From contig NZ_LZSU01000003.1 in assembly GCF_001665575.1 (NCBI RefSeq), positions 1-64,000 of the forward strand: a stretch of DNA of 64,000 bases, in the 5' to 3' direction. The notes beneath the pieces were generated by a model. It worked only from the letters and a program-made list of their open reading frames with translations. It made no database searches and was not told where the DNA came from. Within the stretch, counting starts at the first letter, position 1. Every line of letters starts with the position of its first letter. A program made the position numbers and the translations under genes. Source of the DNA: Mycobacterium sp. 852013-51886_SCH5428379 (GTDB lineage: Bacteria; Actinomycetota; Actinomycetes; Mycobacteriales; Mycobacteriaceae). Below are positions 43,857-53,307 of this stretch, piece after piece.

Positions 43857-46058
43857 CTACGGGTCGCGGGGCAGCCCCAGCAGCCGCTCGGCGATGATGT
43901 TCAGCTGCACCTCGGACGTGCCACCGTAGATCGTGGTGGCGCGGCTGCCCAGCAGATACTCCACCCACTTGCCCTGCAGTGACTTCGAATCGCCGATCGC
44001 GCCGTCGATCCCGAACGACGACACCGCGAACTCGGCGTAGCCCTGACCGGTGCGCATCGACAGCAGCTTGGAGATCGCCGCCGACGGCATGGCGTCGCCG
44101 CCGGCGAGGGTCAGCAGCGTCGAGCGCATGTTCATCAGCTTGGCGGCGTGGCCCTCGGCGATCAGCTGGCCGGCCCTGTTCTGGCCGATCTGGTCGAAGT
44201 GACCCTCGCGGACGAAATCCACGAAGCCGTCGAGGTTGGCCAGGAAGCCGGGCTCGCTGCTGCCGATCGAAACCCGTTCGGCGGTCAGGGTGTTGCGGCT
44301 GACCTCCCAGCCGCGGTCCACCTCGCCGAGCACCAGTTCGTCGGGCACGAAGACGTCGTCGATGAAGACGGTGTTGAACATGGCATTGCCGGTGAGTTCG
44401 CGCAGCGGCTTGACCTCGACGCCGTCGCTGTTCATGTCGAGCAGGAAGTAGGTGATCCCCTGATGTTTGGGAGCGTTTGGGTCCGTTCTGGCCAACAGGG
44501 CGCCCCACTGCGAGAACTGCGCCGCGGTGGTCCAGATCTTCTGCCCGGTGATGCGCCAGCCACCGTCAACCTTGGTGGCCTTGGTGGACAGGCCGGCCAG
44601 ATCGGATCCGGCGCCGGGCTCGGAGAACAGCTGGCACCAGATCATCTCGCCGCGGAAGGTCGGCGGCAGGAAGCGCTGCTTCTGTTCGTCGGTGCCGAAC
44701 GCCACGATCGACGGGATCAGCCAGGCCGCGATGCCCATTTGCGGTCGCTTGACCCGGCCCTCGCTGAACTCCTGCGCGATGATGATCTGCTCGATCGGGC
44801 TCGCGGCGCGGCCCCACGGTGTCGGCAGGTGCGGTTGAACCCAGCCGCCCTCGGCGATCGCGGTGAGGCGATCCTCGCGGGGCATCGCCTTGAGTGCGGC
44901 CACCTCCTGGCGGATCTCGTCGCGCAGCTTCTCGGTGTCCGGGTCGAGGTCGAGGTTCATCCGGCGCATCCCGGAGGTGGTGGCGGTGTCGACCACCTGC
45001 TGGGGATAGTCGGCGTGCCGGCCGAATGCGGCGTTCAGCGCGAGTGCCCGCCGGTAGTAGACGTTGGTGTCGTGCTCCCAGGTGAACCCGATGCCGCCGT
45101 GCACCTGGATGCACTCCTGCGCGCAGTGCTGGGCTGCGGCGGGAGCGAGTGTGGCAACGACGCCAGTCGCGAAATCGACTGCCGCGTCCGCGCTTTCGAA
45201 ACCCTTCTCGACCGCCTCGTCGAGCGCACGGGCGGCGTCCCACACCGCGGCCGTGGCGCGCTCGGTGTCGGCCATCATCTCCGCGCACTTGTGCTTGATC
45301 GCCTGGAACTGCCCGATCGGACGGCCGAACTGTTCGCGGATCTTCGCGTAGGCCGACGCCTCGTCGGTCGACCAGCGGGCGACACCGACGCACTCCGCGG
45401 ACAGCAGCGTGGTGATCACGGCGCGTGCCGCGGCCGCCGTCAGATTGCCCAGCACCCGGTCGCCGGCGACCTCGACGGCGTTGGCCCGCACGTGGGCGAT
45501 CGGGCGCAGCAGGTCGACGGAGGTGACGGGTTCGATCTCGAGCTGATCGGCGTCCATGACGACCCAGCCGAGACCGGATTCGAGGCCCGCCACGGGGAGG
45601 ACCAGCAGCGCGGCCTGGCCGGCGGACATGACCGACCGGGCCTCACCGCGGACGAGGTAGCCGTCGCCGTGCCGGGTGGCGGCGAGGTCCGACTCCAAGG
45701 CGTAGGTCGCGATGGCCGCGCCTGACGCCAGATCGGAGAGCAGCGCGGAGTTCGGATCGTCGGCGGCGATCAGCGCGCTGGCGATCGCCGACGGCACGAA
45801 GGGCCCCGGGACGGCGCCGTAGCCGAATTCGGCCAGGACGATGGCCAGTTCGAGGAAGCCGAAGCCTTGTCCGCCCACGGACTCCGCGAGGTGCACACCG
45901 GTCAGTCCCTGCTCGGCGGCGGCCCTCCAGTACGGCGGCGGGTTGGGCACGGGGGTCTCGAGCGCTTCGTGCAGCACCTCCGACGGCGCGACGCGCGCCA
46001 CGAGGCTGCGCACCGAATCGGCCAGGTCGTTGTGCTCTTCGGTGATGGCGATGGGCAT
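43857..46058 (-). CDS. fadE6: Tandem acyl-CoA dehydrogenase FadE6
   Basis: A 733-aa protein made of two acyl-CoA dehydrogenase halves (about 1-370 and 385-733). The C-terminal half carries the FAD and substrate motifs WCQLFSEPGAGSDLAGLSTK and YGGTSEVQLNIIAERLLGLP; the N-terminal half has CIQVHGGIGFTWEHD. Length and arrangement match mycobacterial FadE6 (Rv0271c). It oxidises acyl-CoA to enoyl-CoA; sterol versus fatty substrate cannot be told from sequence. GGGAGG lies 10 bases before the ATG and a palindrome sits just upstream. Confidence 0.87.
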   Translation of the reverse strand: MPIAITEEHNDLADSVRSLVARVAPSEVLHEALETPVPNPPPYWRAAAEQGLTGVHLAESVGGQGFGFLELAIVLAEFGYGAVPGPFVPSAIASALIAADDPNSALLSDLASGAAIATYALESDLAATRHGDGYLVRGEARSVMSAGQAALLVLPVAGLESGLGWVVMDADQLEIEPVTSVDLLRPIAHVRANAVEVAGDRVLGNLTAAAARAVITTLLSAECVGVARWSTDEASAYAKIREQFGRPIGQFQAIKHKCAEMMADTERATAAVWDAARALDEAVEKGFESADAAVDFATGVVATLAPAAAQHCAQECIQVHGGIGFTWEHDTNVYYRRALALNAAFGRHADYPQQVVDTATTSGMRRMNLDLDPDTEKLRDEIRQEVAALKAMPREDRLTAIAEGGWVQPHLPTPWGRAASPIEQIIIAQEFSEGRVKRPQMGIAAWLIPSIVAFGTDEQKQRFLPPTFRGEMIWCQLFSEPGAGSDLAGLSTKATKVDGGWRITGQKIWTTAAQFSQWGALLARTDPNAPKHQGITYFLLDMNSDGVEVKPLRELTGNAMFNTVFIDDVFVPDELVLGEVDRGWEVSRNTLTAERVSIGSSEPGFLANLDGFVDFVREGHFDQIGQNRAGQLIAEGHAAKLMNMRSTLLTLAGGDAMPSAAISKLLSMRTGQGYAEFAVSSFGIDGAIGDSKSLQGKWVEYLLGSRATTIYGGTSEVQLNIIAERLLGLPRDP

Positions 46059-46078
46059 AGCGGCGTTGCCTCCCTAAT

Positions 46079-46090
46079 AACCGGTCGGTT
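46079..46090. promoter_or_regulatory. Candidate TetR-type operator in front of fadE6
   Basis: AACCG-gt-CGGTT, a perfect 5-bp inverted repeat, 21-32 bases upstream of the fadE6 ATG. Palindromes with an ACCG..CGGT core are common TetR-family sites at actinobacterial fatty-acid genes. The gene for the regulator is not identifiable from the window alone; the TetR gene at 51689 is one candidate. Confidence 0.35.
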
Positions 46091-46113
46091 GGGAGCCAAT
46101 GTACCCGCGGCGG

Positions 46114-47256
46114 TCAGCGCCACCTCTTGGCGATCCACCGCGCGATCATGTCGGCCTGTTCGCTGCGGGCGCCGGGAGTCGTGAAGTAGTGGTCGGTGTC
46201 GATACTGCGCTGGGTCTTGTCCGCGCAGCTCAGCGCGTTGCTGATCCGTTCGGCGTCCGACGGGAACACCCCGGTGTCCTGGTCGGCCGTGATGACCAGT
46301 GCGGGACACCGGATGCGGGCGAGATGCGGTTCTGCGCGCGTCTGTGCGCGGCGCAGGCTCCACATGCCCAGCCAGTTCCAGAGCGTGCACGCTGCGGCGA
46401 TGCCGTGCGCGGAGCGGTTCGCGTTCTTCGGCGCCCCGACGTAGCAGGTGTTGGCGGGCCGTCTGGATGGTTCCAGGGTGGAGTCCATCATCCGCAGATC
46501 GGCCCAGGTTCGCAGCACCGTGAACGGCCGGTCGGAGAATCCCGCCGCTCGGACGCGGGTCAGTTCGGCCTCCGCCCAGTCGGTGATGGCGTGGTTGCGC
46601 GCGATCTGCGCCGCGCGGTAGCGGTCGACGAACTCGGCGGAGTACGGCGGACCGTTGCGCTCGTCGAACGGGTCGAGCGCCGGGTCGGTGGCGACGGGGT
46701 CGGTCTCGTCGGTCACCGACGCGTCCATCCAGGCGGTCAGCACGTCGGGCCGGCCAGGGTGCGCCGCGCTGGCGATGTAGCCGTCGGCGGGTGGCAGGTC
46801 GCCCAGTCCGGCAGCCGGGCGCATACCTGGCATCGGCTGCACGTGTTTGTCGCAGGCTTGCGCCTGATACGCCGCCATCAGTGAACCGCCGCCCGAATTA
46901 CCCAGCAGCACAACGGTGTCGATGTTCTGCACCTCGCGCAGCCACCGGACGCCGACGCCGATGTCGACGAGTGCGTGGTCGAGCAGGAAGCTGCTCTCGA
47001 AGCCGCGGAAGCGGGTATTCCAGCCGAGGAACCCGATGCCGCGGGTGGCCAGGTAATCGGCGAGATAGTGCTCGCTGAAGTCGATCTGATAGTGGCTGGC
47101 GATGATCGCCACCTTGGGGCGACGGCCGACGCCGCGGTAGTAGATGCCCTGGCACGGATGACCACCCGATCCCGCACGGCGGGCGCTGGTCGAATCCAGA
47201 CCCACGAATTCTCTTAGGACCCCAGGGCTTTGGGTGGTGGACGCGGTTCTGCTCAT
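46114..47256 (-). CDS. Alpha/beta-hydrolase-fold protein (Rv0272c-like)
   Basis: A 380-aa hydrolase with nucleophile S121 in LLGNSGGGSLMA, an Asp in ITADQDTGVFP and a His in DTDHYFTTPG near the end. Substrate unknown; it is the position-equivalent of M. tuberculosis Rv0272c next to fadE6. ATG 47256 is chosen because CCGGAGC lies 5 bases upstream; starting at 47358 would add 34 low-quality residues. Confidence 0.75.
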   Translation of the reverse strand: MSRTASTTQSPGVLREFVGLDSTSARRAGSGGHPCQGIYYRGVGRRPKVAIIASHYQIDFSEHYLADYLATRGIGFLGWNTRFRGFESSFLLDHALVDIGVGVRWLREVQNIDTVVLLGNSGGGSLMAAYQAQACDKHVQPMPGMRPAAGLGDLPPADGYIASAAHPGRPDVLTAWMDASVTDETDPVATDPALDPFDERNGPPYSAEFVDRYRAAQIARNHAITDWAEAELTRVRAAGFSDRPFTVLRTWADLRMMDSTLEPSRRPANTCYVGAPKNANRSAHGIAAACTLWNWLGMWSLRRAQTRAEPHLARIRCPALVITADQDTGVFPSDAERISNALSCADKTQRSIDTDHYFTTPGARSEQADMIARWIAKRWR

Positions 47257-47675
47257 AAAGCTCCGGCACTCGTCGGCGGCTGGCTGCACCGATCTCAGAT
47301 TGTAGGAGCAGCGTGCCCGCGCCGGTCGGGTTTCGGCCCAATGGTTGCTGGAAGTCACCCACCCCGACTTTTGGCAAACGACTGTCGAGGCGTTGCTGGA
47401 GACATCTGCCAGGCATTTAGCCGACGGGGGTCTTCGGTAGCTATTTCGGGAATCGTTTGTCGTAATCCCCTGTCGGGAGCGGTAATCGATGCTTGAGCAG
47501 CTCGGGCGAGGTCACCGAGACGGTCAATTACTGACGACTTCGACAATTTGCCTGCGGGGGGCAAGTTAGACGGCCTACATTGCCCACTGATGCCAGTGGG
47601 CCGACCACGTTGACCGTGGTGCAGGGCTTACCGGCGTCGCATTCCGGCGACGATCGAACCCGTGAGGATTCCAAG
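47257..47675. other. Long divergent intergenic region with structured leader
   Basis: 419 bases without a credible gene between the hydrolase (minus) and the adhesin-like gene (plus). The right end (47547-47652) carries four successive stem-loops: a TTGCC/GGCAA stem near 47549-47565; GCCCACTG-atgc-CAGTGGGC at 47582-47601; ACCACG-ttgac-CGTGGT at 47604-47620; CGTCGC-attccg-GCGACG at 47635-47652. They end 12 bases before the GAGG ribosome site. No clear -10 was identified. Confidence 0.5.
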
Positions 47676-50600
47676 ATGAGTGTGCCCGCGCGACGCGTCC
47701 ACCAGAACCATCCTTCCGAGGGTTATGCCCGCTATGTCGGAAGGGTCGGCGCCCTGGCGGTCGCACTCGGGGTCGGGATGGCGATCACGTCGGCGCACGG
47801 TGTCGGTCTGGCCCACGCCGACCCGGGGGCCATCTCGGTCGACCGGTCAGATTCCGGAAACACCTCCGGCGCAACAGCATCGGAAGGCTCGCGCGCGTCG
47901 GACAACGCGGGAACGAGGGATGTCGGCGAGTCACCGTCACGCACCACGGCCCTGCCGTCCGACGAGGAGGCGCCGTCCGACCGCCTTGTCGAATCCCGCG
48001 TGCGCCGCGGCGGTTCGGCAGGCGCCACGCATGGACTGGACGCCACGGCGCTTGATTCCGGTGCACTCGACGACGCTGCCGTCGAACGGATTCGGCCGTT
48101 CGTCTTTCTTGACGCGCCGATCCGGGGCAGGGAGCCGCGGGCTACGGTCACCGCCGGCGAATCAGACACCCGGGAGCTACCGGGTGGGTTCGCTGAAAGC
48201 CGGCTGAAAGACGCGGGACGAGGCCCGTCGACCGGCGTCGAGACGGCCCGTCTGGCCGACGGCCGAGAGTGGCTCACCTCGTGGCGGTCATCGCCGGCCG
48301 CGGAGCGGGGGAGGGCGCTGTCGACGTGGGCAGCGTCGCCGGTGGCGACGACACCGGATGCGGCGTTCGAGGCGACCGCCCCGGTGACGTCGTTCGTCAG
48401 CGCCGTTCTCACGCCTTTCGTCGGTGTCGCGGGACGTACCGCGCCCGCCCAGCCGCTGTCGGTCTGGACGATGCTGAACCTCCTCGGTCGGGAGATGCAG
48501 CGCACCTGGTTCAACCGCCGTCCGCAGATCAGGGACCAGCATCATCACGTCGAACTCGGCGATGCGCGCGATGTCAGCCAACGCATCCCGCTCGGCGGCT
48601 TCGACCCCGACGGTGATGTGTTGCAGTACTCGGTTGCCGAGCGTGGGGAGGCGGGTGGCCCGCGGTTCGGCACGGTCACCATCGATCAGGCGACGGGTAC
48701 CTACACCTACGATCCGGACGACAGTTTCGCGCGGTCCGGTGGAACCGACACCTTCGTCGTCCGGTTGGCCGATTCCTCCCCGCGGCCCCTGCACCGACTC
48801 CTCGCCTTGCTCCGCGGCGGAAACACCGACTTCGCCGTCGTCAACGTCACGGTGGCCCCGGTCCGGACCCCGCCTCCGCCCGTGAACACGCCGCCCGTGA
48901 AACCGCCGCCCGTGGATCCGCCGCCTGCCGACCTGGCGCCGGTGGCCATCCCCGACAGCTTCCGGATGGATGAGAACACTTCGCTGACCGGCAATGTGCT
49001 CACCAACGACATCGACCAGACGCCCGACGACGACACCGCTCTGACAGTCGAAATGGCCGCCGGCCCCACCCACGGCTCGCTGACGCTCAACAAAGACGGG
49101 TCGTTCACCTACAAGCCCGACGCGAACTTCAGTGGACGGGACTCCTTCGATTACCGGGTCGTCCATGGCTCGGTCGTCGGCAACGTCACGACCGCCACCA
49201 TCATCGTCGCGGCGCCCGTCGATGCTCTGGTGGTGGAGTTGCCCGCCGGCGGTGGCGTCACCGGTGCCGAGGATTCGGCGATCGCGTTGGGGATCGCGGT
49301 GTCGACTCGAGATCCGGAGGAGGTGGTGACGGTCACCATCCAGGGTGTCCCGGACGGGGCGGTGCTGTCGTCGGGCGCGGACAACGGTGACGGCAGCTGG
49401 ACGTTGGATCGTGCTGATCTCGCGGGTCTGACGGTGACGCCGCCCGTGGATTTCGCGGGGTCGTTCGATCTAACGGTGACCGCAGTCGGCGCCGACGGGT
49501 CAGCGGAGGCAGCCGTGCTCACGGTGACGGTGGAGCCGGTCACCGATCCGCCGGCGCTGGAACTGCCGGCCGGTCAAGTGGTGATCGGGCGGGAGGATTC
49601 GGCGATCGCACTGGGCATCAACGTCTCGAGCGGTGATTCCGATGAGACGGTGACGGTCCGGATCGAGGGCGTCCCGGAGGGCGCGGTCCTGTCGGCAGGC
49701 GCCGACAACGGTGACGGCACGTGGACGTTGACGGCGGCGGAGGCGGCCAACGTGTCGATCAGTCCGGCCCAGGATTATTTCGGGACTTTCACCTTGGCGA
49801 TCACCGCCACGGCTACCGATTCGAGCGGCGCGGTCGCCTCCACCGCCGCATCGTTGGTGGTCGATGTCGTCAACGTGGGCGATATCCCGCAGTTGCAACT
49901 GCCGGGTGATGAGAATCAGATCGTCACCGGTCGAGAGGGGGCTCCTCTGGACATCGGTTTTGCCGTCGTGACACCTGATGTCGGCTCGGACGTCACGATC
50001 ACCATCGGCGAGGTGCCCGCCGATGCGGTGTTGTCGGCGGGGATCGACAACGGTGATGGCACATGGACTTTGACGGCTGATGAGGCGGCCGACCTGTCGA
50101 TCACCATGCCCGAGGACTACTCCGGCTGGTTCGGTCTGACGATCTTTGCGGAGGTTCGTGACGCGGCGGGTGAGGGCGGCTCCATCTTCACGTCCCTGGT
50201 CGTGGACTTCAGGCCGGTTGCGGATGTGCCGGCGGTGGAGCTGCCCGACGGTGGACTGGTGACCGGGGCGGAAGACACCTCGATTGCGTTGGGGCTCAAC
50301 GTGTCGAGCCCCGATCCGGACGAGTCGGTGGCAGTCTTCATCGCCGGTGTCCCGGTCGGGGCGAAGCTGTCCCGGGGATCCGATCAGGGCGACGGCACGT
50401 GGCTCGTCGAAGCCCATGACTTGAGCAACCTCACCATCACCCCGCCCGCCGACAGCGCCGACGACTTCATCCTGACCATCTGGGCCGTGGCCACCGAGGG
50501 CGGCCAATCGATGGAGTCGGTACCGATGCGCCTGCGTGTGACCGTGAACGCGGTGGCGGACGCGTCAACCGCATGGGGGCAAGACGTCAGGGCAGGCTTC

Positions 50601-51683
50601 GGTGACCCGATCGGACTCGTCGTCGGTGGCCAACTCGCCGACACCGACGGATCGGAGACGCTCACCTATCGCATATCGGGTGTGCCCGACGGGTTCAGCC
50701 TGAACCAGGGAATCAACAACGGCGACAACTCCTGGACGTTGCGTCAGGAGCAGTTGGCCGATCTGCGGCTCGTCGCACCGCACCGCTTCCAGGGGTCGCT
50801 TGCGCTCAACGTCACCCCGGTGGCACACGACGAGGACGGTTCGACGGCCGCGGGCGAAGGTTCGTTCTTCGTCGTGACCATCGGCGCCGGCGGCCCGCAC
50901 GTCGACATCGAGGCCTTGCGGCGGCCGGGCGCTATCGGTGTCGGCGTCATCGTGGACGGGGTGGAAGTCGACTCGCTGGCCTCATCCGGTGAGCTCGGGA
51001 CGCCGGAGGGTGTGTTCGTCCGAGAGGGTGGACAGATCGACGGAGACGCACTGCTGGACCGTCTGCGCACTTCGGTGGGCCTGCTGATGTCCGGGTTCGA
51101 GCTGTCCGGTCTGCCCGACGGCACCATCGTGAACGGCACCACGGTCACCAACGGCCGGTGGATGAGTGGTGGAATCCTGGGTCTGCCGACGGACGGGACG
51201 CTCGACATCGTCCTGCCTCCCGATGCCGATGCGGATTTCTTGCTCCGCGTCACCACGTTCGGGCTCCTGGGGATGCCGACGACGGTGGTGACGACGCCGG
51301 TGACGGTGATGGCATCCGCCGACCCGGTCGCGAAGGCCCGCAGCGTGGCCGTCGACCGGGGTGACGGCACCGTCGCTCTGAACATCGACGGGGAGCTGAC
51401 CGACACCGACGGTTCGGAGACTTTGAGCTACCTCATCAGTGGCGTACCGGCCGGCTTCCGCTTCAACCAGGGCATCGACAACGGCAACGGGACGTGGAGT
51501 CTGACGGCGGAAGATCGGGCCGGCCTGGTTCTGACGCCGCCGGCGGACTGGGCGGGACCGTACTCCGTCAAAGTGGTCGTGTCGCACATCGTGACCGAGC
51601 GAGAAGGAGATCAGGCTGTCGTCCAGACGGGCGCGTCGGTGACCGTCTCCGGCGCCCGCTCGGAGACCAAACGGGACCTGTAG
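47676..51683 (+). CDS. Large secreted adhesin-like protein with tandem cadherin/Ig-like repeats
   Basis: A 1335-aa protein. A long mycobacterial-type signal segment (residues about 20-48, ending in GLAHA before DPG) is followed by a Ser/Thr/Arg-rich low-complexity region to about 270, a cadherin/VCBS-like domain (DVSQRIPLGGFDPDGD, about 285-390), a Pro-rich linker (residues 398-423), a second Ig-like module (MDENTSLTGNVLTND) and then seven roughly 110-residue repeats. No LPXTG, beta-barrel or membrane anchor is seen at the C-terminus. GAGG lies 8 bases before ATG 47676. An extracellular adhesion or matrix role is inferred from similarity to bacterial repeat adhesins. Nothing equivalent sits here in M. 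tuberculosis. Confidence 0.8.
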   Translation: MSVPARRVHQNHPSEGYARYVGRVGALAVALGVGMAITSAHGVGLAHADPGAISVDRSDSGNTSGATASEGSRASDNAGTRDVGESPSRTTALPSDEEAPSDRLVESRVRRGGSAGATHGLDATALDSGALDDAAVERIRPFVFLDAPIRGREPRATVTAGESDTRELPGGFAESRLKDAGRGPSTGVETARLADGREWLTSWRSSPAAERGRALSTWAASPVATTPDAAFEATAPVTSFVSAVLTPFVGVAGRTAPAQPLSVWTMLNLLGREMQRTWFNRRPQIRDQHHHVELGDARDVSQRIPLGGFDPDGDVLQYSVAERGEAGGPRFGTVTIDQATGTYTYDPDDSFARSGGTDTFVVRLADSSPRPLHRLLALLRGGNTDFAVVNVTVAPVRTPPPPVNTPPVKPPPVDPPPADLAPVAIPDSFRMDENTSLTGNVLTNDIDQTPDDDTALTVEMAAGPTHGSLTLNKDGSFTYKPDANFSGRDSFDYRVVHGSVVGNVTTATIIVAAPVDALVVELPAGGGVTGAEDSAIALGIAVSTRDPEEVVTVTIQGVPDGAVLSSGADNGDGSWTLDRADLAGLTVTPPVDFAGSFDLTVTAVGADGSAEAAVLTVTVEPVTDPPALELPAGQVVIGREDSAIALGINVSSGDSDETVTVRIEGVPEGAVLSAGADNGDGTWTLTAAEAANVSISPAQDYFGTFTLAITATATDSSGAVASTAASLVVDVVNVGDIPQLQLPGDENQIVTGREGAPLDIGFAVVTPDVGSDVTITIGEVPADAVLSAGIDNGDGTWTLTADEAADLSITMPEDYSGWFGLTIFAEVRDAAGEGGSIFTSLVVDFRPVADVPAVELPDGGLVTGAEDTSIALGLNVSSPDPDESVAVFIAGVPVGAKLSRGSDQGDGTWLVEAHDLSNLTITPPADSADDFILTIWAVATEGGQSMESVPMRLRVTVNAVADASTAWGQDVRAGFGDPIGLVVGGQLADTDGSETLTYRISGVPDGFSLNQGINNGDNSWTLRQEQLADLRLVAPHRFQGSLALNVTPVAHDEDGSTAAGEGSFFVVTIGAGGPHVDIEALRRPGAIGVGVIVDGVEVDSLASSGELGTPEGVFVREGGQIDGDALLDRLRTSVGLLMSGFELSGLPDGTIVNGTTVTNGRWMSGGILGLPTDGTLDIVLPPDADADFLLRVTTFGLLGMPTTVVTTPVTVMASADPVAKARSVAVDRGDGTVALNIDGELTDTDGSETLSYLISGVPAGFRFNQGIDNGNGTWSLTAEDRAGLVLTPPADWAGPYSVKVVVSHIVTEREGDQAVVQTGASVTVSGARSETKRDL
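49220..51560 (+). repeat. Seven-unit protein repeat array in the adhesin-like gene
   Basis: Each unit of about 108-127 residues ends in a (D/N)(N/Q)G(D/N)(G/N)(T/S)W motif. The motif begins at residues 569, 677, 791, 903, 1014 and 1268, with a degenerate copy (NGRWMSGG) near 1158. Units 1-4 start with a variant of ELPxGxxVTGxEDxxIALG; units 5 and 7 share LTDTDGSETL(T/S)Y and ISGVP, suggesting two sub-families and duplication. DNA identity between units is partial, so the array is not a recent expansion. Confidence 0.75.
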
Positions 51684-51688
51684 ACCGC

Positions 51689-52318
51689 TCAGTACAGGCG
51701 CGGATCCGACAGCTGGCCGATCATGGCCGTGAGCTGGTCGACGAGCTGGTCCTTGTCGAGCGCGACGTCGCCTGCCAGCCACGCGCTGATCGTCTGGGCC
51801 ACACCGCCGACGACGAAGTGCGCGGCCGCCGTGATCCGCGGGGTCGGGCTCTGCTGGAGCGCGGTGCTGGCGTGTCGGCCCGACAGCATCGCGAACAGCG
51901 CTCCCGACTCGGCCCGTTTGCGCATGACGACCGCGTTGGACAGTTTGGAGCTGAACAGCAGCCGTCCGACGCGCGGATCGTCGGCCACGGTGCGCACGAT
52001 GTCGGTCATCACGGCGCGGATGCGATGCCGCGGTTCGGCGGATGCGGCCGCGGCCTGGGTGGTGCCGGCGATGCCACCGATCACCCAGTCGAAGACTGCG
52101 GCCACGAATTCGTCCTTGTCCGCGAAGGCTTCATAGAAGTAGCGCACGGTGACACCGGCCTGGCGGCAGATGGCGCGCACGGTCAACTCGGCAGGTCCTT
52201 CGAGGATGTCGTGTTCGGGGGAGCCGAGAAGCTCCAGTCCGGCCTCCAGGAACCGCATGCGGCGGTGCGCGGCGCGCTCGGGCGCCTCGACGCCGCGGTA
52301 GGGCCGGACCTGTGCCAT
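51689..52318 (-). CDS. TetR/AcrR-family transcriptional regulator (Rv0275c-like)
   Basis: A 209-aa regulator with N-terminal helix-turn-helix (LTVRAICRQAGVTVRYFYEAF, residues about 45-65) and an effector domain beyond. Divergent from the DUF2236 gene at 52402 with 83 bases between, an arrangement seen in M. tuberculosis Rv0275c-Rv0276, so the neighbour is the probable target. It also ends only five bases from the adhesin-like gene (convergent). Confidence 0.85.
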   Translation of the reverse strand: MAQVRPYRGVEAPERAAHRRMRFLEAGLELLGSPEHDILEGPAELTVRAICRQAGVTVRYFYEAFADKDEFVAAVFDWVIGGIAGTTQAAAASAEPRHRIRAVMTDIVRTVADDPRVGRLLFSSKLSNAVVMRKRAESGALFAMLSGRHASTALQQSPTPRITAAAHFVVGGVAQTISAWLAGDVALDKDQLVDQLTAMIGQLSDPRLY

Positions 52319-52363
52319 CAGTCCATCTTGCTTGACAGCCCTTCGCGCTACAGTGGACGATCA

Positions 52364-52379
52364 GGAAACATTCGTTCTC
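52364..52379. promoter_or_regulatory. Candidate TetR operator in the divergent promoter
   Basis: An imperfect palindrome GGAAAC-attc-GTTCTC of the form GrrAAC-n4-GTTyyC in the 83-base gap between the TetR gene and the DUF2236 gene, 23 bases before ATG 52402. Placement and symmetry suit TetR autoregulation; not tested. Confidence 0.35.
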
Positions 52380-52401
52380 ACTTTTGCTCCCGAGGTGGAC
52401 C

Positions 52402-53307
52402 ATGACCGTCAGCGCACTGACCTCGCAGGTGGATCGGCCGGTCACGGATCCGGCGCGGCCCGACCGGATGCCCGGTGGGCGGCGGCTCGGTAAAGCGACG
52501 TTCGACGACGGACTGATGGGTGTGGCCCTGCTGGCCGGCCCGGCGAACGTGATCATGCAGCTGGCACGCCCCGGCGTCGGCTACGGCGTGATGGAGAGCC
52601 GGGTCGACAGCGGCCGGGTGGACCTGCACCCGATCAAGCGGGCCCGCACCACCTTCACCTATCTGGCCGTGGCGACCAACGGCACCGACGAACAGAAGGC
52701 CGCTTTCCGCCGGGCCGTCAACGGCGCCCACGCGCAGGTGTACTCGACCGATGAGAGCCCGGTGAAGTACCACGCCTTCGACAAGGATCTGCAGCTGTGG
52801 GTCGCGGCGTGCCTCTACAAAGGCGGCGTCGACGTCTTTCGCATCTTCATCGGCGACATGGACGACGAGACCGCTGAGCAGCACTTTCGCGACAGCGCGA
52901 CCATGGGCACCACGCTGCAGGTGCCGCTCGAGATGTGGCCCGCCGACCGCGCCGCTTTTGACAAGTACTGGCAGGAGTCGCTCGACCAGGTGCACATCGA
53001 CGACGCGGTGCGCGAATACCTGTATCCGATCGCCGTGGGGCGCCTGCGCGGGTTGCAGGCCCCCGGACCGCTGCAGCGCCGCCTGGAGGCCTTCAACCTG
53101 CTGATCACCACCGGCTTCCTGCCGCAGCGGTTCCGCGACGAGATGCGGCTCCCGTGGGACGCCGAACACCAGCGGCGCTTCGACCGGGTGATGGGCGCCC
53201 TGCGGACCGTCAACAACCTCCTGCCGCGGCCCCTGCGCCGGTTCCCGTTCAACGTCCTGCTGATGGACCTCGACCGGCGAATCCGCACCGGCCGTCCGCT
53301 CATCTGA
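52402..53307 (+). CDS. DUF2236 / MpaB-type oxygenase family protein (Rv0276-like)
   Basis: A 301-aa protein of the DUF2236 (latex-clearing/MpaB-like) family: GVALLAGPANVIMQLARPGV near residues 37-56, RTTFTYLAVATNGTDEQK, and the HAFDKDLQLWVAACLYKG segment. Family members include heme-dependent rubber oxygenases and the mycophenolate-pathway oxygenase MpaB; the mycobacterial substrate is unknown. GAGGTG lies 5 bases before ATG 52402. Confidence 0.78.
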   Translation: MTVSALTSQVDRPVTDPARPDRMPGGRRLGKATFDDGLMGVALLAGPANVIMQLARPGVGYGVMESRVDSGRVDLHPIKRARTTFTYLAVATNGTDEQKAAFRRAVNGAHAQVYSTDESPVKYHAFDKDLQLWVAACLYKGGVDVFRIFIGDMDDETAEQHFRDSATMGTTLQVPLEMWPADRAAFDKYWQESLDQVHIDDAVREYLYPIAVGRLRGLQAPGPLQRRLEAFNLLITTGFLPQRFRDEMRLPWDAEHQRRFDRVMGALRTVNNLLPRPLRRFPFNVLLMDLDRRIRTGRPLI

